Source: Amycolatopsis deserti (lineage in GTDB: Bacteria > Actinomycetota > Actinomycetes > Mycobacteriales > Pseudonocardiaceae). Taken from it: a stretch of DNA of 64,000 nucleotides. Positions 30,805 through 39,598 of this stretch are shown piece by piece (the first letter of the stretch is position 1; each line of letters opens with the position of its first letter). The translations under genes were made by a program, and so were the position numbers. The stretch is taken from contig NZ_BNAU01000001.1 in NCBI RefSeq assembly GCF_014653945.1, positions 310,001 through 374,000 on the forward strand, written 5' to 3'. The notes beneath the pieces are model-generated. The model had not been told where the DNA came from and ran no database searches. It saw nothing but the letters and a program-made list of their open reading frames with translations.

Positions 30805-32091
30805 ATGACGCACCAGCAAGCCCTCTCCGCACAGAGCTCCGGCACCCGCGACGCCCGGCGGGTGGCGGTCGCGAGCTTCGTGGGCACCGCGATCGAGTGG
30901 TACGACTTCTTCCTCTACGGCGCGGCCGCCGCGCTCGTCTTCGGGCCGCAGTTCTTCCCCTCCGGCAACCCCGCGGTCAGCCAGCTCGCGTCGCTGACCA
31001 CGTTCGCCGTCGGGTTCCTGGCGCGGCCGGTCGGCGGGATCGTCGCGGGCCACTTCGGCGACCGGATCGGCCGCAAGCGGATGCTGGTGATCTCACTGCT
31101 GATCATGGGCACGGCCACCGTGCTGGTCGGGCTGCTGCCGACCTACGACCAGATCGGCGTGGCCGCGCCGATCCTGCTGGTGGTCCTGCGCCTGGCGCAG
31201 GGTGTCGGGGTGGGCGCGGAATGGGGCGGCGCGGCGCTGATGGCCGTCGAGCACGCGCCACCGTCGCGTCGCGGGCTCTACGGCGCCGCGCCGCAGCTCG
31301 GTGTCCCGGCGGGCGCGATCGCCGCGAACCTGGTGCTGCTGGTGGCCTCCACGTCCACGCGCGAGGCGTTCGTGGAGTGGGGCTGGCGGCTGGGCTTCCT
31401 GGTCAGCTTCGTGCTGGTGATCTTCGGCCTGGTGATCCGCCGCCGCCTCACCGAGAGCCCGTTGTTCGAGGAGGCGGCCCGCAAGCGCCCGGCGCGCGTG
31501 CCGCTGCTGGAGGTGCTGCGCGACCACCCGCTGGCCGTGGTGCGGTCGGTGTTCGTGACCGGCGCGTCGACCGCGATGGGCTACATCATCCTCACCTACA
31601 TCCTGTCCTACGGCACCGCCGAGGTCGGCTACTCGCGCAACGCGCTGCTGGTCGTCGTCATCCTCACCAGCGTGGTGCAGCTCGGCGCGATCTACGGGCT
31701 GTCCGGGCTCGCGGACCGCTTCGGGCGGCGGAAGGTGATCGCCGCGGGGGCGATCGCGCAGGCCGTGGCGGCGCTGTTGTTCTTCCTGGTGTTCGACACC
31801 GGCGTGTTCGTGCTGGCGCTGGTGGCGTGCGTGGTCGCGGTGATCACGGTGTCGGCCCAGTACGGGCCGCTGCCCGCGCTGCTGTCCGACCAGTTCCCGA
31901 CCCGGATCCGCTACAGCGGCGTGTCGCTGGGTTACCAGCTGGGCAACGTGGTCGGCGGCGGGCTCGCGCCGGTGGTGGCGACCGCGATCTTCACCGCGTC
32001 CGGCAGCTCGCTGCTGGTGGGCGTGTACCTGGCCGGGATGGCCGTGCTGGCACTGGTCGCCGTCGCGCTGACCCCGCGGGGGAACGCGTGA
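30805..32091 (+). CDS. MHS-family MFS transporter (metabolite:H+ symporter)
   Basis: A 428-residue MFS protein of the ProP/ShiA/KgtP group. The signature FVGTAIEWYDFFLYG opens helix 1, GHFGDRIGRKRMLVIS is the loop-2 motif, RLAQGVGVGAEWGGAAL helix 4 and GLADRFGRRKVI the second-half copy. It imports a dicarboxylate, osmolyte or aromatic acid with protons. Start could be the ATG at 30790 (AGAGG five bases upstream) or at 30805 (GGTGG four upstream); the difference is five residues. Divergent from the mycofactocin SDR, which may use the imported compound. Confidence 0.88.
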   Translation: MTHQQALSAQSSGTRDARRVAVASFVGTAIEWYDFFLYGAAAALVFGPQFFPSGNPAVSQLASLTTFAVGFLARPVGGIVAGHFGDRIGRKRMLVISLLIMGTATVLVGLLPTYDQIGVAAPILLVVLRLAQGVGVGAEWGGAALMAVEHAPPSRRGLYGAAPQLGVPAGAIAANLVLLVASTSTREAFVEWGWRLGFLVSFVLVIFGLVIRRRLTESPLFEEAARKRPARVPLLEVLRDHPLAVVRSVFVTGASTAMGYIILTYILSYGTAEVGYSRNALLVVVILTSVVQLGAIYGLSGLADRFGRRKVIAAGAIAQAVAALLFFLVFDTGVFVLALVACVVAVITVSAQYGPLPALLSDQFPTRIRYSGVSLGYQLGNVVGGGLAPVVATAIFTASGSSLLVGVYLAGMAVLALVAVALTPRGNA

Positions 32092-32350
32092 TGCGCGGTG
32101 CTGCTGGCACTCGTGCTCGCCGGCGAGCGCGGCGACCCGTCTGAGCGGCACGCTGCCGGATGGCGTGACCTGGATCGCGGACGTGCCGGCCGCCCGCGCA
32201 GGGGTTTCCTGCGCCGGCCGGCCCGCGGTGGTGAGCGCGTCGATGGACGCGGCGGCCTCGCGCCCGGAGCGGCTGCCGGAGGGGGCCGCCTCGATCGGGG
32301 ACGCGGCGTTCGTGCGTTACTCGCCGCCGCCGTTCGTCAACGCGCGCTGA
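32092..32350 (+). pseudogene. Remnant of a secreted or hydrolase-type gene
   Basis: Between the MHS stop and the MarR gene, one frame from 32099 reads like a short hydrophobic leader (AVLLALVLAGERGDPS); about 60 bases on, another frame reads LSGTLPDGVTWIADVPA, which resembles the start of the mature part of tannase-like or DUF6351-like secreted hydrolases, and ends AFVRYSPPPFVNAR with a stop at 32350. The pieces lie in different frames with a large gap in the middle, as expected of a decayed gene. The last 34 bases overlap the MarR coding region. Family assignment is tentative. Confidence 0.35.
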
Positions 32351-32799
32351 GCGTTGGCGTGCGAGGCGAGCATGCCGTAGCCGTCCTCGAGGCCCTGCCG
32401 GAAGGCGGCGCGGCTGGTCTCGTCCATGCCGGACAGCATGCGGTCCTCGAGCCGGCGCACCAGCGGGGTGCACTCGTCGAGGACCTGCCGTCCGCGCTCG
32501 GTGAGGGTGGCGAGGAGGACCCGGCGGTTGGCCGGGTCCTCCGCACGCTCGATGAGCCCGTACTTCTCCAGCGTGAGGACCATGGTGTGCATGGTCTGCG
32601 GCCGGACGAACGAGCGGCGCGCCAGCTGCGCCGACGACAGGCCGTTGCGGTGCCGCAACGCGGTCAGCGCGGTGTACTGCAGGGTGGTCAGCCCGAACGG
32701 TCGCAGCGCGTCGTCCATCAGCGAGCGGATCACCAGCTCCAGCCTCTTGACCAGGTACAGGGTCAGCGGGGCGTCGTCGGCGTGGTGTTCGGTCACCAC
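32317..32799 (-). CDS. MarR-family transcriptional regulator
   Basis: A 160-residue MarR protein: LVIRSLMDDALRPFGLTTLQYTAL leads in, LSSAQLARRSFVRPQTMHTMVLTLEKYGLIER is the winged helix-turn-helix (quoted in part), RVLLATLTERGRQVL the wing. Tandem GTG codons at 32799 and 32796 are both possible starts. It lies downstream of and on the same strand as the DJ-1 gene (51 bases), so it may belong to that transcript. Target and effector unknown. Confidence 0.88.
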   Translation of the reverse strand: MVTEHHADDAPLTLYLVKRLELVIRSLMDDALRPFGLTTLQYTALTALRHRNGLSSAQLARRSFVRPQTMHTMVLTLEKYGLIERAEDPANRRVLLATLTERGRQVLDECTPLVRRLEDRMLSGMDETSRAAFRQGLEDGYGMLASHANAQRALTNGGGE

Positions 32800-32850
32800 C
32801 CCATGCTGCCACGGTCCGGTGTGGACTCCCCGGTCAGCTCGCTCCTGACC

Positions 32851-33537
32851 TCAGCCGAGGAGTTTGAGCAGCTCAGCGGCGAGCGGGGCCGACGAGGCCG
32901 GGTTCTGTCCGGTCACCACGGTGCGGTCCACCACCACGTGTGGCGCGAACGGCTCGCCCGTCTCGACTTTCAGGCCCGCCTCCGTCAGGCGGTCCTGCAG
33001 CAGCCAGCGCGCCTTGGCGGCGTTGCCGGCCATCTCCTCCTCGGCGTTGCTGAACGCGGTGATCCGGTACCCGGCGAAGGCGTTGCCGCCCTCGTCGGTG
33101 GCGGCCAGCAGCGCGGCCGGGCCGTGGCAGACCACGCCGAGCGGTTTGCCGTCCCGCAGCGCCCGGGTCAGGAGCCGCCCTGAGTCGGCGTCGGCTGCGA
33201 GGTCCTCCATCGGGCCGTGGCCGCCGGGCACGTAGACCGCGTCGAAGTCGTCCGGCCGCACGTCGGCCAGCGCGACCGGGTGCGCGAAGGCGGTGGACGC
33301 GACCTCGCGAAGCCGGGCGGCGGTCTCGGCGCCCCCGGCGGCTTCGGGGCTGAGGCTGGCCTCGTCGACGGGCGGCACCACACCGCCGGGCGTGGCCACG
33401 GTGACCCGGTGCCCGGCCGCGGTGAACGTCTCGAAGGGGACCACGGCCTCCTCGGCCCAGAATCCGGTCGGGTGCTGGGTGCCGTCCGCGAGCGTCCAGC
33501 GGTCGGCACCGGTCATCACGAAGAGAATGTTCGCCAT
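32851..33537 (-). CDS. DJ-1/PfpI (Hsp31-like) family protein
   Basis: A 228-residue class-I glutamine-amidotransferase-like protein of the type-1 DJ-1/PfpI branch. The nucleophile elbow is GVVCHGPAALLA with Cys as nucleophile, YVPGGHGPMEDLA holds the oxyanion region, and the N-terminus ILFVMTGADRWTL with GFWAEE carries the conserved Glu. Members act as glyoxalase III, deglycase-like or holding chaperones in carbonyl stress. Divergent from the LysR gene at 33621, which likely regulates it. Confidence 0.88.
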   Translation of the reverse strand: MANILFVMTGADRWTLADGTQHPTGFWAEEAVVPFETFTAAGHRVTVATPGGVVPPVDEASLSPEAAGGAETAARLREVASTAFAHPVALADVRPDDFDAVYVPGGHGPMEDLAADADSGRLLTRALRDGKPLGVVCHGPAALLAATDEGGNAFAGYRITAFSNAEEEMAGNAAKARWLLQDRLTEAGLKVETGEPFAPHVVVDRTVVTGQNPASSAPLAAELLKLLG

Positions 33538-33561
33538 GTCTTCGACGGTAGGCGCGCAGCC

Positions 33562-33608
33562 ATCGGAAATCGAATAGAAGTGGCGATCGGTTCCATCGGT
33601 TTTCCGAT
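33562..33608. promoter_or_regulatory. Divergent promoter region with ATCGGAAA/TTTCCGAT inverted repeat
   Basis: The 83-base gap between the DJ-1 and LysR genes has ATCGGAAA at 33562-33569 and its exact complement TTTCCGAT at 33601-33608, plus an internal CGATCGG. Spaced inverted arms in a LysR-divergent promoter suggest the regulator's recognition and activation half-sites. Confidence 0.4.
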
Positions 33609-33620
33609 ACCTTGGCGGAC

Positions 33621-34499
33621 GTGGACCTGAACCTGTTGCGCACGTTCCTCGCCGTCTACCGGTCGGGCTCGTTCACCGCGGCCGCGCCGCTGCTGGGACT
33701 GTCCCAGCCGACGGTGACCGCGCAGGTGCGCGCGCTCGAACAGCAGCTGGGCCGCGCGTTGTTCACCCGCCTCCCGCGCGGTGCCGAGCCGACCCACCTG
33801 GCGCACGAGCTGGCGGGACGCGTCGCGGGGCCGGTCGACGCCCTGGCCGCGGTCGCCGGGACGGCCACCGTCCACTCCGGACCGCCGGAGCCGGTGTACC
33901 TGGCCGGCCCGGCCGAGCTGCTGTGCGTGCGTGTGATGCCCGCGCTGGCGCCGCTGGTCGCCGGGGGCGTGCGGCTGCGGGTCGCGACCGGGCTGACCGA
34001 TCCGCTACTCGAGCAGCTGCGGGCCGGCCACCACGACCTGGTGATCTCGACCCGCCGTCCCCGTGGCCGCGCGCTGGTGGCCTACCCGTTGATGGACGAG
34101 GACTACGTGCTCGTCGCGGCGCCGCCGGTGGCCGCGCGCGCCGGCGAGGACGTGTGCGGCACGACGGCGGACCTGCCGCTCGTGACCTACGCCGAGGACC
34201 TGCCGATCGCGCGCCGGTACTGGCGGGACGTCTTCGGCAAGCGGCTGACCGCCGAGGCGGCGGTGACCATGCCCGACCTGCGCGGGGTGGTGGCCGCGGT
34301 GGCCGCCGGCGCCGGGTACAGCGTGCTGCCGCGGTACCTGTGCGCCGCCGAGCTGGCCTCCGGCGCGCTCGTCCCGCTGCACGAGCCGGAGGAGGCGCCG
34401 TTCAACACGGTCTTCCTGGTGCAGCGGCCGGGCGCCGGGGCGAATCCCGCGGTCGAGCGCGTGCGGGACCTGCTGCTGCGCGAGGCCCGCACCTGGTAG
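33621..34499 (+). CDS. LysR-family transcriptional regulator
   Basis: A 292-residue LTTR. MDLNLLRTFLAVYRSGSFTA starts the HTH and LGLSQPTVTAQVRALEQQLG the recognition and linker helices; the effector domain follows from about residue 85 (VYLAGPAELLCV). GTG at 33621 gives the standard LTTR N-terminus; a TTG three codons upstream is also open. It is divergent from the DJ-1 family gene, so that is the likely target. Its stop is one base from the convergent ComEA-like gene stop. Confidence 0.88.
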   Translation: MDLNLLRTFLAVYRSGSFTAAAPLLGLSQPTVTAQVRALEQQLGRALFTRLPRGAEPTHLAHELAGRVAGPVDALAAVAGTATVHSGPPEPVYLAGPAELLCVRVMPALAPLVAGGVRLRVATGLTDPLLEQLRAGHHDLVISTRRPRGRALVAYPLMDEDYVLVAAPPVAARAGEDVCGTTADLPLVTYAEDLPIARRYWRDVFGKRLTAEAAVTMPDLRGVVAAVAAGAGYSVLPRYLCAAELASGALVPLHEPEEAPFNTVFLVQRPGAGANPAVERVRDLLLREARTW

Positions 34500-34500
34500 G

Positions 34501-35148
34501 TCAGTAGACGATGCCGCGTTCGCGGACCACGTCCCAGGTCTCCAAGGGCAGCTCGGTGAGGGCGAAGACGTCGTCGACCGCGGCGAACCGCGCCCCGGCG
34601 CGGGCGTCGACGATCCGCTGGGCGACGGCCGGGTCGATGCCGCAGGTCTCGGCGATGGCCGAGGCCGGGGCGGCGTTGAGGTCGACCAGGCCGCCGTCGT
34701 CGTAGTCGCGGGACAGGTCGGGGCGGCCGATGCCCAGCTCGCGTGCCATCGCCGGGTCGTTCGCGGCCAGCTCGCGGGCTTGGCGCCGACGTTCCCGCGC
34801 CGCCCGGACGCGCGCCACGGCCGGGTCCTCCTCGGGCCGGGGCGCGGTGCGGGTGCGCCGCAGGAAGAACTGCTGCACCGACGCCGCACCGACGATCGCC
34901 AGGATCATCGCCACGCCGATGTTCGCCCGCGTGTTCTCGGCCGGGGTGGGCGTTTCGGTGTAGGGCGGCAGGGTCACCAGGACGAACACCATCAGCGCGA
35001 AGTACAGGACGGCCCACAGGTGGATCCGCGGCCGGCGCAGCCGCGCGGCGGCGTGCACGAACGGCACCCACGTGAGCAAGCCGAGCGACAGGATGGTCAG
35101 CGGCAGGTACCACCAGCCGGTGAAGTGACGTTGCGTGCGCTGGGTCAT
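34501..35148 (-). CDS. Membrane protein with ComEA-like helix-hairpin-helix domain
   Basis: A 215-residue protein with two hydrophobic helices in its first 60 residues (WWYLPLTILSLGLLTWVPF and LWAVLYFALMVFVLVTLP) and a third near 85-105 (IGVAMILAIVGAASVQQFF), then a basic Arg-rich linker and a C-terminal helix-hairpin-helix LVDLNAAPASAIAETCGID. HhH domains of this ComEA type bind DNA non-specifically, but proteins with this layout in actinomycetes are uncharacterised. ATG at 35148 follows GAAGGA. No competence genes are adjacent. Confidence 0.78.
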   Translation of the reverse strand: MTQRTQRHFTGWWYLPLTILSLGLLTWVPFVHAAARLRRPRIHLWAVLYFALMVFVLVTLPPYTETPTPAENTRANIGVAMILAIVGAASVQQFFLRRTRTAPRPEEDPAVARVRAARERRRQARELAANDPAMARELGIGRPDLSRDYDDGGLVDLNAAPASAIAETCGIDPAVAQRIVDARAGARFAAVDDVFALTELPLETWDVVRERGIVY

Positions 35149-35311
35149 GGCAGCCGTCCTTCCGTCATCGCAGCTTCGACGCACGCCCGCGGCGGTCGGT
35201 TGCCACCCCGGGTGACGTCGAGGGGATGCGGCAGCCGGATCCCGCTCGCTAGCCGCGGGCGCCGGCTTCTCGACGATGATCCGCCGCGTCGTCACGGTGT
35301 AGCGGCCGTGG

Positions 35312-36044
35312 GTGAGCCTCCCTCGCGCCCACAGCGCTCCGGCGGCAGCGTGCCGGGGCCCTGCTGGCCACCGGTTTCGTCCTCGGCAGCGCGACGGCCC
35401 ACGCGGCCGCCGAGGACCCGCGCGCCACGCGGTACGACGACGACAACGCCAGCACCTGCGCCGACGCCAAGCTCGCCGGCACCACCCTCACCGCGGACGA
35501 CTACACCCACACCCGCGGCAAGCTCGACGACGACCAGTACCTCGACATCGTCTCCGTGTCGCCGGACATCACGGTGACCGGCATCGTCGTCAAGGGTGGC
35601 CACGCCTTCAACGTCTACGAGCCCGGCAAGCTCGGCCTGTCGACCACCCCGCCGTGGACGGACCTGCGCGCCCCGGTGACCGGCCAGAACGACAACATCC
35701 CGCAGCTGAGCCACTGGTTCGTGTGCGGCGTCGAGAAGACGACCACCACCAGCACGACGGTCACCACCACGTCGCGGACCCCGGCCACCACGACCACGGC
35801 CACCACGTCGCCGACCTCGGTGGGCACGACCGCGCCGGAGTCCAGCGCCGGCGCCGGCAGCAGCTCCCCGGCCGCCGGCGGCGCCGTCGCGACCACCCCC
35901 GAAACCCCGAAGGCCGTCTCGCAGAACGCCGCCAACCTGGCCCACACCGGCTTCGACGGCGGCTGGCTGATCGGTCTCGGCGCGGCCCTCGTGCTCGGCG
36001 GTGCGGCGCTGGTGTTCCTGGTGCGCGCCCGCCGCAAGGCCTGA
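35312..36044 (+). CDS. LAHTG wall-anchored surface protein, reading frame broken in the signal peptide
   Basis: From 35349 onward one frame gives a secretion signal (AGALLATGFVLGSATAHA), a mature domain with two Cys, a Thr/Ser-rich wall-spanning stretch of about 60 residues, LAHTG, a hydrophobic helix and RARRKA: a class-E sortase (LAXTG) substrate. That frame has no start codon; a TGA is at 35313 and the next possible start, GTG 35556, would drop the signal. A GTG at 35312 in the neighbouring frame gives a basic N-terminus, and skipping one base near 35340 joins the two. So a one-base insertion, a real frameshift or a sequence error is likely. Confidence 0.65.
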
Positions 36045-36069
36045 CCACCCGCCCGGCAGACTGGTCGCC

Positions 36070-36789
36070 ATGAAGGTGATCGGTCTGCTGGGCGGCATGA
36101 GCTGGGAGTCCTCCCTGGAGTACTACCGGCTGGTCAACGAGCGGGTGCGGGCCGCACTGGGTGGTTTCCACTCGGCGCGCACCGTGCTGTACTCGGTCGA
36201 CTTCGCCGTCATCGAGGCGATGCAGGCCGCCGGGCGCTGGGACGAGGCGGGCGCCGAACTCGCCCGGGCGGCGCGGGCGCTGGAGGCGGCGGGCGCCGAC
36301 GTCGTCGTGTTGTGCACCAACACCATGCACAAGGTCGCCGGGGCGATCACGGACGCGGTCGCGATCCCGTTGCTGCACCTGGCCGACGCCACCGCCGCCG
36401 CGATCACCGCCGCCGGGCTCACCCGCGCCGGCCTGCTCGGCACGCGCTTCACCATGGAACAGCCCTTCTACCGCGACCGCCTCGCCGCGCACGGGCTCGA
36501 CGTGCTGGTGCCCGGCCCGGCCGACCGCGACCTGGTGCACCGGATCATCTACGACGAGCTGGTGCACGGCGTGGTGCGGGAGGAGTCCCGCGCGGCCTAC
36601 CGCGGCGTGATCGAACGGCTCGTCGCGGCCGGCGCGGACGGCGTCGTCTACGGCTGCACCGAGATCGAGCTGCTGGTCGGCCCGGCCGACAGCACCGTGC
36701 CGACGTTCCCCACCACCCGCCTGCACGCCGAGGCCGCGGCCGACTTCGCGATGGGCGTCCGGCCGCTGCCCGCCGCGCCGGTCAGCTGA
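36070..36789 (+). CDS. Aspartate/glutamate racemase family protein
   Basis: A 239-residue Asp/Glu racemase of the YgeA/RacX type. The two catalytic cysteines are present in VVLCTNTMHKV and VVYGCTEIELL, and the start IGLLGGMSWESSLEYYR is typical. Such enzymes make D-amino acids for peptidoglycan remodelling or for non-canonical D-amino-acid release. It lies 25 bases after the surface-protein gene on the same strand and overlaps the LAL regulator stop by eight bases in convergent orientation. Confidence 0.9.
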   Translation: MKVIGLLGGMSWESSLEYYRLVNERVRAALGGFHSARTVLYSVDFAVIEAMQAAGRWDEAGAELARAARALEAAGADVVVLCTNTMHKVAGAITDAVAIPLLHLADATAAAITAAGLTRAGLLGTRFTMEQPFYRDRLAAHGLDVLVPGPADRDLVHRIIYDELVHGVVREESRAAYRGVIERLVAAGADGVVYGCTEIELLVGPADSTVPTFPTTRLHAEAAADFAMGVRPLPAAPVS

Positions 36790-39466
36790 CCCCCGCGGCC
36801 CGCGCCCACTCGGCGATCTGCGTCCGGTTGGCCAGGCCCAGCTTGGTCAGGATGCTGCGCACGTGGCTTTCCACCGTGCGTTCGGAGAGCACCAGCCGCT
36901 CGGCGATGGCCCGGTTGGACAGCGCCGCGGCCAGCAGCCCGGCGATCTCCCGTTCCCGCGCGGTCAGCGGATCGGCCGCGCGCAGGCGGTCCAGCAGCTC
37001 CGAGGCGCGCCGGACGGCCCCGGGCATCCCCAGGCGGCGCGCTTCCGCCAGGGCTTCGCGCGCCAGCACCGCCGCGCGTGCCGGCTCGACCAGCGCGGCG
37101 AGCGCGAGCCGGTTCAGCACGACGTAGGGGCGGGCGCCGGTGCGGGTGTCGATCGCGATGGCCTCGTCGAACCAGCGCCGGGCGTCGGCGTCCCGGCCCA
37201 GCAGCGCCGCGGCACGCGCCCGCCAGGCCACGAACGCGTCCGAGCAGAACACCCCCGCCCCGCCGGAGACCACCGGCGGCAGCGTGGCGAGGTGATCGGC
37301 CACCAGCGCGGCCATCTCCCGGTCGCCGACCTCGGCCGCGAGCGGGAGCAGCTGGAACGCGGTCGCCGGGTTCTGGGCCAGGAAAGCGCGGTCCACCACG
37401 GGCCGGACCGCTTCGTACCGGGCCGCCGCCTCCGCCCGCCGCCCGCGCAGCAGCTCGACCACCGGCCGGGACGCCACCGCGATCGCCAGCGACGGCACCT
37501 CGTCGAGCACGTCGTCCCCACCGTCCGGGATGTCGCCGGGATCGCCGGTCACCTGGGCCAGCTGATGCCGGAAGGCGAACGACATCCCCACGGCCGTCCG
37601 GTCCTCCGCCAGCTCGGTCGTCGCCACCTCGGTCGCGAGCTCGTCCAGCTCCCGGGCCTGCGCGAACGCCCCGCGGTAGGCCAGCACCGACGCGCGCAGC
37701 CGCAGTTCGTGCCAGCGCACCAGCGGCAGCCGGGTGGTGCGGGCGAGTTCGGAGATGGCGGACAGCTCGGCGTCGACCGCGGTCATCGTGCCGGCCTCGA
37801 ACGCCGCGTCCAGGCGCCACTTGTGCGCCCACAACGCCAGCAGCGGCTGATCGGTGCGGGCGGCGAGGTCGATCGCGAGCGTGGCGAGCCGGAGCCGTTC
37901 CGGCAGCGGCAGCTCGATCGGCCACACCTTGAACCGCGCCCGCACCGCGTCCACGAGCGCTTCGGCGTCCCCGCAGGCCTCGGCGAGCGCGAGCGCCTCG
38001 GACGCGAGTTTCGTGGCCTCCGCCCTGTTCCCGGTCTCGGCCGCGAGGGACGCCGACTGCGCCAGAAGACGGGACCGCAGCGCGGGATCGGCGTCCGCAC
38101 CGAGGCGGCCGAGCGCGGTCGCGGCCAGCTCGGCAAGGCCGGGCACCAGATCCGGCGCGGCGATGTCCCGCACGACCAGGGCGGCCGCGGCGGCGAGGTC
38201 CGGACGCTCGCGCGCGGCCTCGCGGGCGTGCTCGAACGCCTGGCGGAAGCGGCCCGCCCGGTATTCGGCGGTGGCGAGGTCGATCAGCAGCCCGGGCACG
38301 CGGGACACCTCGCCCGCCCGGCGCAGCGCGTCGCACGCGAATCCCAGGAACCGGGCCGCTTCGGCGAAAGCGAGCGACCGCGTGGCCTCCCCGGCCGCGC
38401 GCCGGGCCCAGTCCGCGGCCCGGGACAGCGTGGGCCCGTCGGCGGCGGCGCGCAACCAGTGCCCGGCGACCACCCCGGCCAGCGCCGGATCCCGCCGCGC
38501 CCGCTCCTCCAGTGCCCGCGCGGCGCGGGCGTGCAGCGACTCGCGGACGCTGGGATCCAGCCCCGCGTAGATCCCGTCACGCACCACGGCGTGCGCGAAC
38601 CGGCGCAGCCCGGCGCCCACCGGTACCAGCACGCCCGCCCGCACCGCGTGATCCAGTGCCTGCGCCACGTCGTCCACTCCGGACACTCCCGTGAGGACGG
38701 TGCTGTCGACCTCCTCGCCCAGCACCGCGGCGATTTCCAGCAGTTCCCGCACCGGAGCGGGGAGCGCGGCGACCGTCGAGCGCACGAGGTGTGCGAGCGG
38801 GAGACCGTCGCCGGAACGCGCGATCGCCCGCAGGTACAGGGGATTGCCACCGGAGCGCCGCAGCGCGTGCCGGGCGTCGAGCGGGCACCCGTGGTGCGAC
38901 AGGAACTCCCGCACCTCGCCCTCGGACAGCGGCGGCAGGGTGATGCCGTGCGCGCCCGGCCGGCCGAGGAGGTCCGGCAGCACCGCGTCGAGGCGCCCGG
39001 GCTCGGTGTCCCGGTAGGTGGCCAGCACGGCGAGCCGGGACCGGCGCAGCTCGCCGGACAGGTGCCGCAGCAGCCGCAGCGACGTCTCGTCCGCCCAGTG
39101 CAGGTCCTCCAGCACGAGCACCAGGCCGTCCGGCTCGGCGGCGGCGATCAGCGCGTCCGCGGCGGCCGCGACGAACCGGAACCGCGCGGCGAGCAGGTCG
39201 CCCGCGTGGTCCGGTTCCGGCACACCCAGGCCGTCCAGGACGCGGCGCCACGGCCACAACGGCGGCGCGCCCGGGTCGTCCACGCAGCGGCCCCAGCGCA
39301 CCGGCGCCGGGACGTCCGCGGTGGCTTCCTCGCAGAGCCGGGTCTTGCCGATGCCGGCCGGGCCGGCGACGAGCAGCAGTCCACCCGAGCCCGCGGTGGC
39401 GTCGCCGAGCAGGCGCGCGATCTCGCCACGCGCCGCGGCGCGCCCGACGAACGGCTCGGTCCCCAC
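36782..39466 (-). CDS. Large ATP-binding LuxR-type (LAL) transcriptional regulator
   Basis: A protein of about 894 residues: N-terminal AAA/STAND ATPase with Walker A GPAGIGKT (about 35-42) and Walker B LVLVLEDLHWADE (near 125), a long alpha-helical TPR-like middle, and a C-terminal LuxR HTH (DPLTAREREIAGLLAA ... LSERTVESHVRSILTKLG). LAL proteins activate polyketide, sugar or other specialised operons on binding a ligand. GTG at 39466 places FVGR six residues in, as in relatives; an in-frame GTG 22 codons upstream is the alternative. No obvious target operon adjoins it. Confidence 0.9.
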   Translation of the reverse strand: MGTEPFVGRAAARGEIARLLGDATAGSGGLLLVAGPAGIGKTRLCEEATADVPAPVRWGRCVDDPGAPPLWPWRRVLDGLGVPEPDHAGDLLAARFRFVAAAADALIAAAEPDGLVLVLEDLHWADETSLRLLRHLSGELRRSRLAVLATYRDTEPGRLDAVLPDLLGRPGAHGITLPPLSEGEVREFLSHHGCPLDARHALRRSGGNPLYLRAIARSGDGLPLAHLVRSTVAALPAPVRELLEIAAVLGEEVDSTVLTGVSGVDDVAQALDHAVRAGVLVPVGAGLRRFAHAVVRDGIYAGLDPSVRESLHARAARALEERARRDPALAGVVAGHWLRAAADGPTLSRAADWARRAAGEATRSLAFAEAARFLGFACDALRRAGEVSRVPGLLIDLATAEYRAGRFRQAFEHAREAARERPDLAAAAALVVRDIAAPDLVPGLAELAATALGRLGADADPALRSRLLAQSASLAAETGNRAEATKLASEALALAEACGDAEALVDAVRARFKVWPIELPLPERLRLATLAIDLAARTDQPLLALWAHKWRLDAAFEAGTMTAVDAELSAISELARTTRLPLVRWHELRLRASVLAYRGAFAQARELDELATEVATTELAEDRTAVGMSFAFRHQLAQVTGDPGDIPDGGDDVLDEVPSLAIAVASRPVVELLRGRRAEAAARYEAVRPVVDRAFLAQNPATAFQLLPLAAEVGDREMAALVADHLATLPPVVSGGAGVFCSDAFVAWRARAAALLGRDADARRWFDEAIAIDTRTGARPYVVLNRLALAALVEPARAAVLAREALAEARRLGMPGAVRRASELLDRLRAADPLTAREREIAGLLAAALSNRAIAERLVLSERTVESHVRSILTKLGLANRTQIAEWARAAGVS

Positions 39467-39598
39467 CCCAGGAGTATCGCCCGCGCGGAGGTCTGCGTGA
39501 CGCGAATCAGTGCTGCGGATCGGTGCCGGCACTGATGTGGCGGGGCCGCCGCCGGGCGGACAGTCGTGCGGTCACCACCGTGGGGAAAGGAGAACCCG

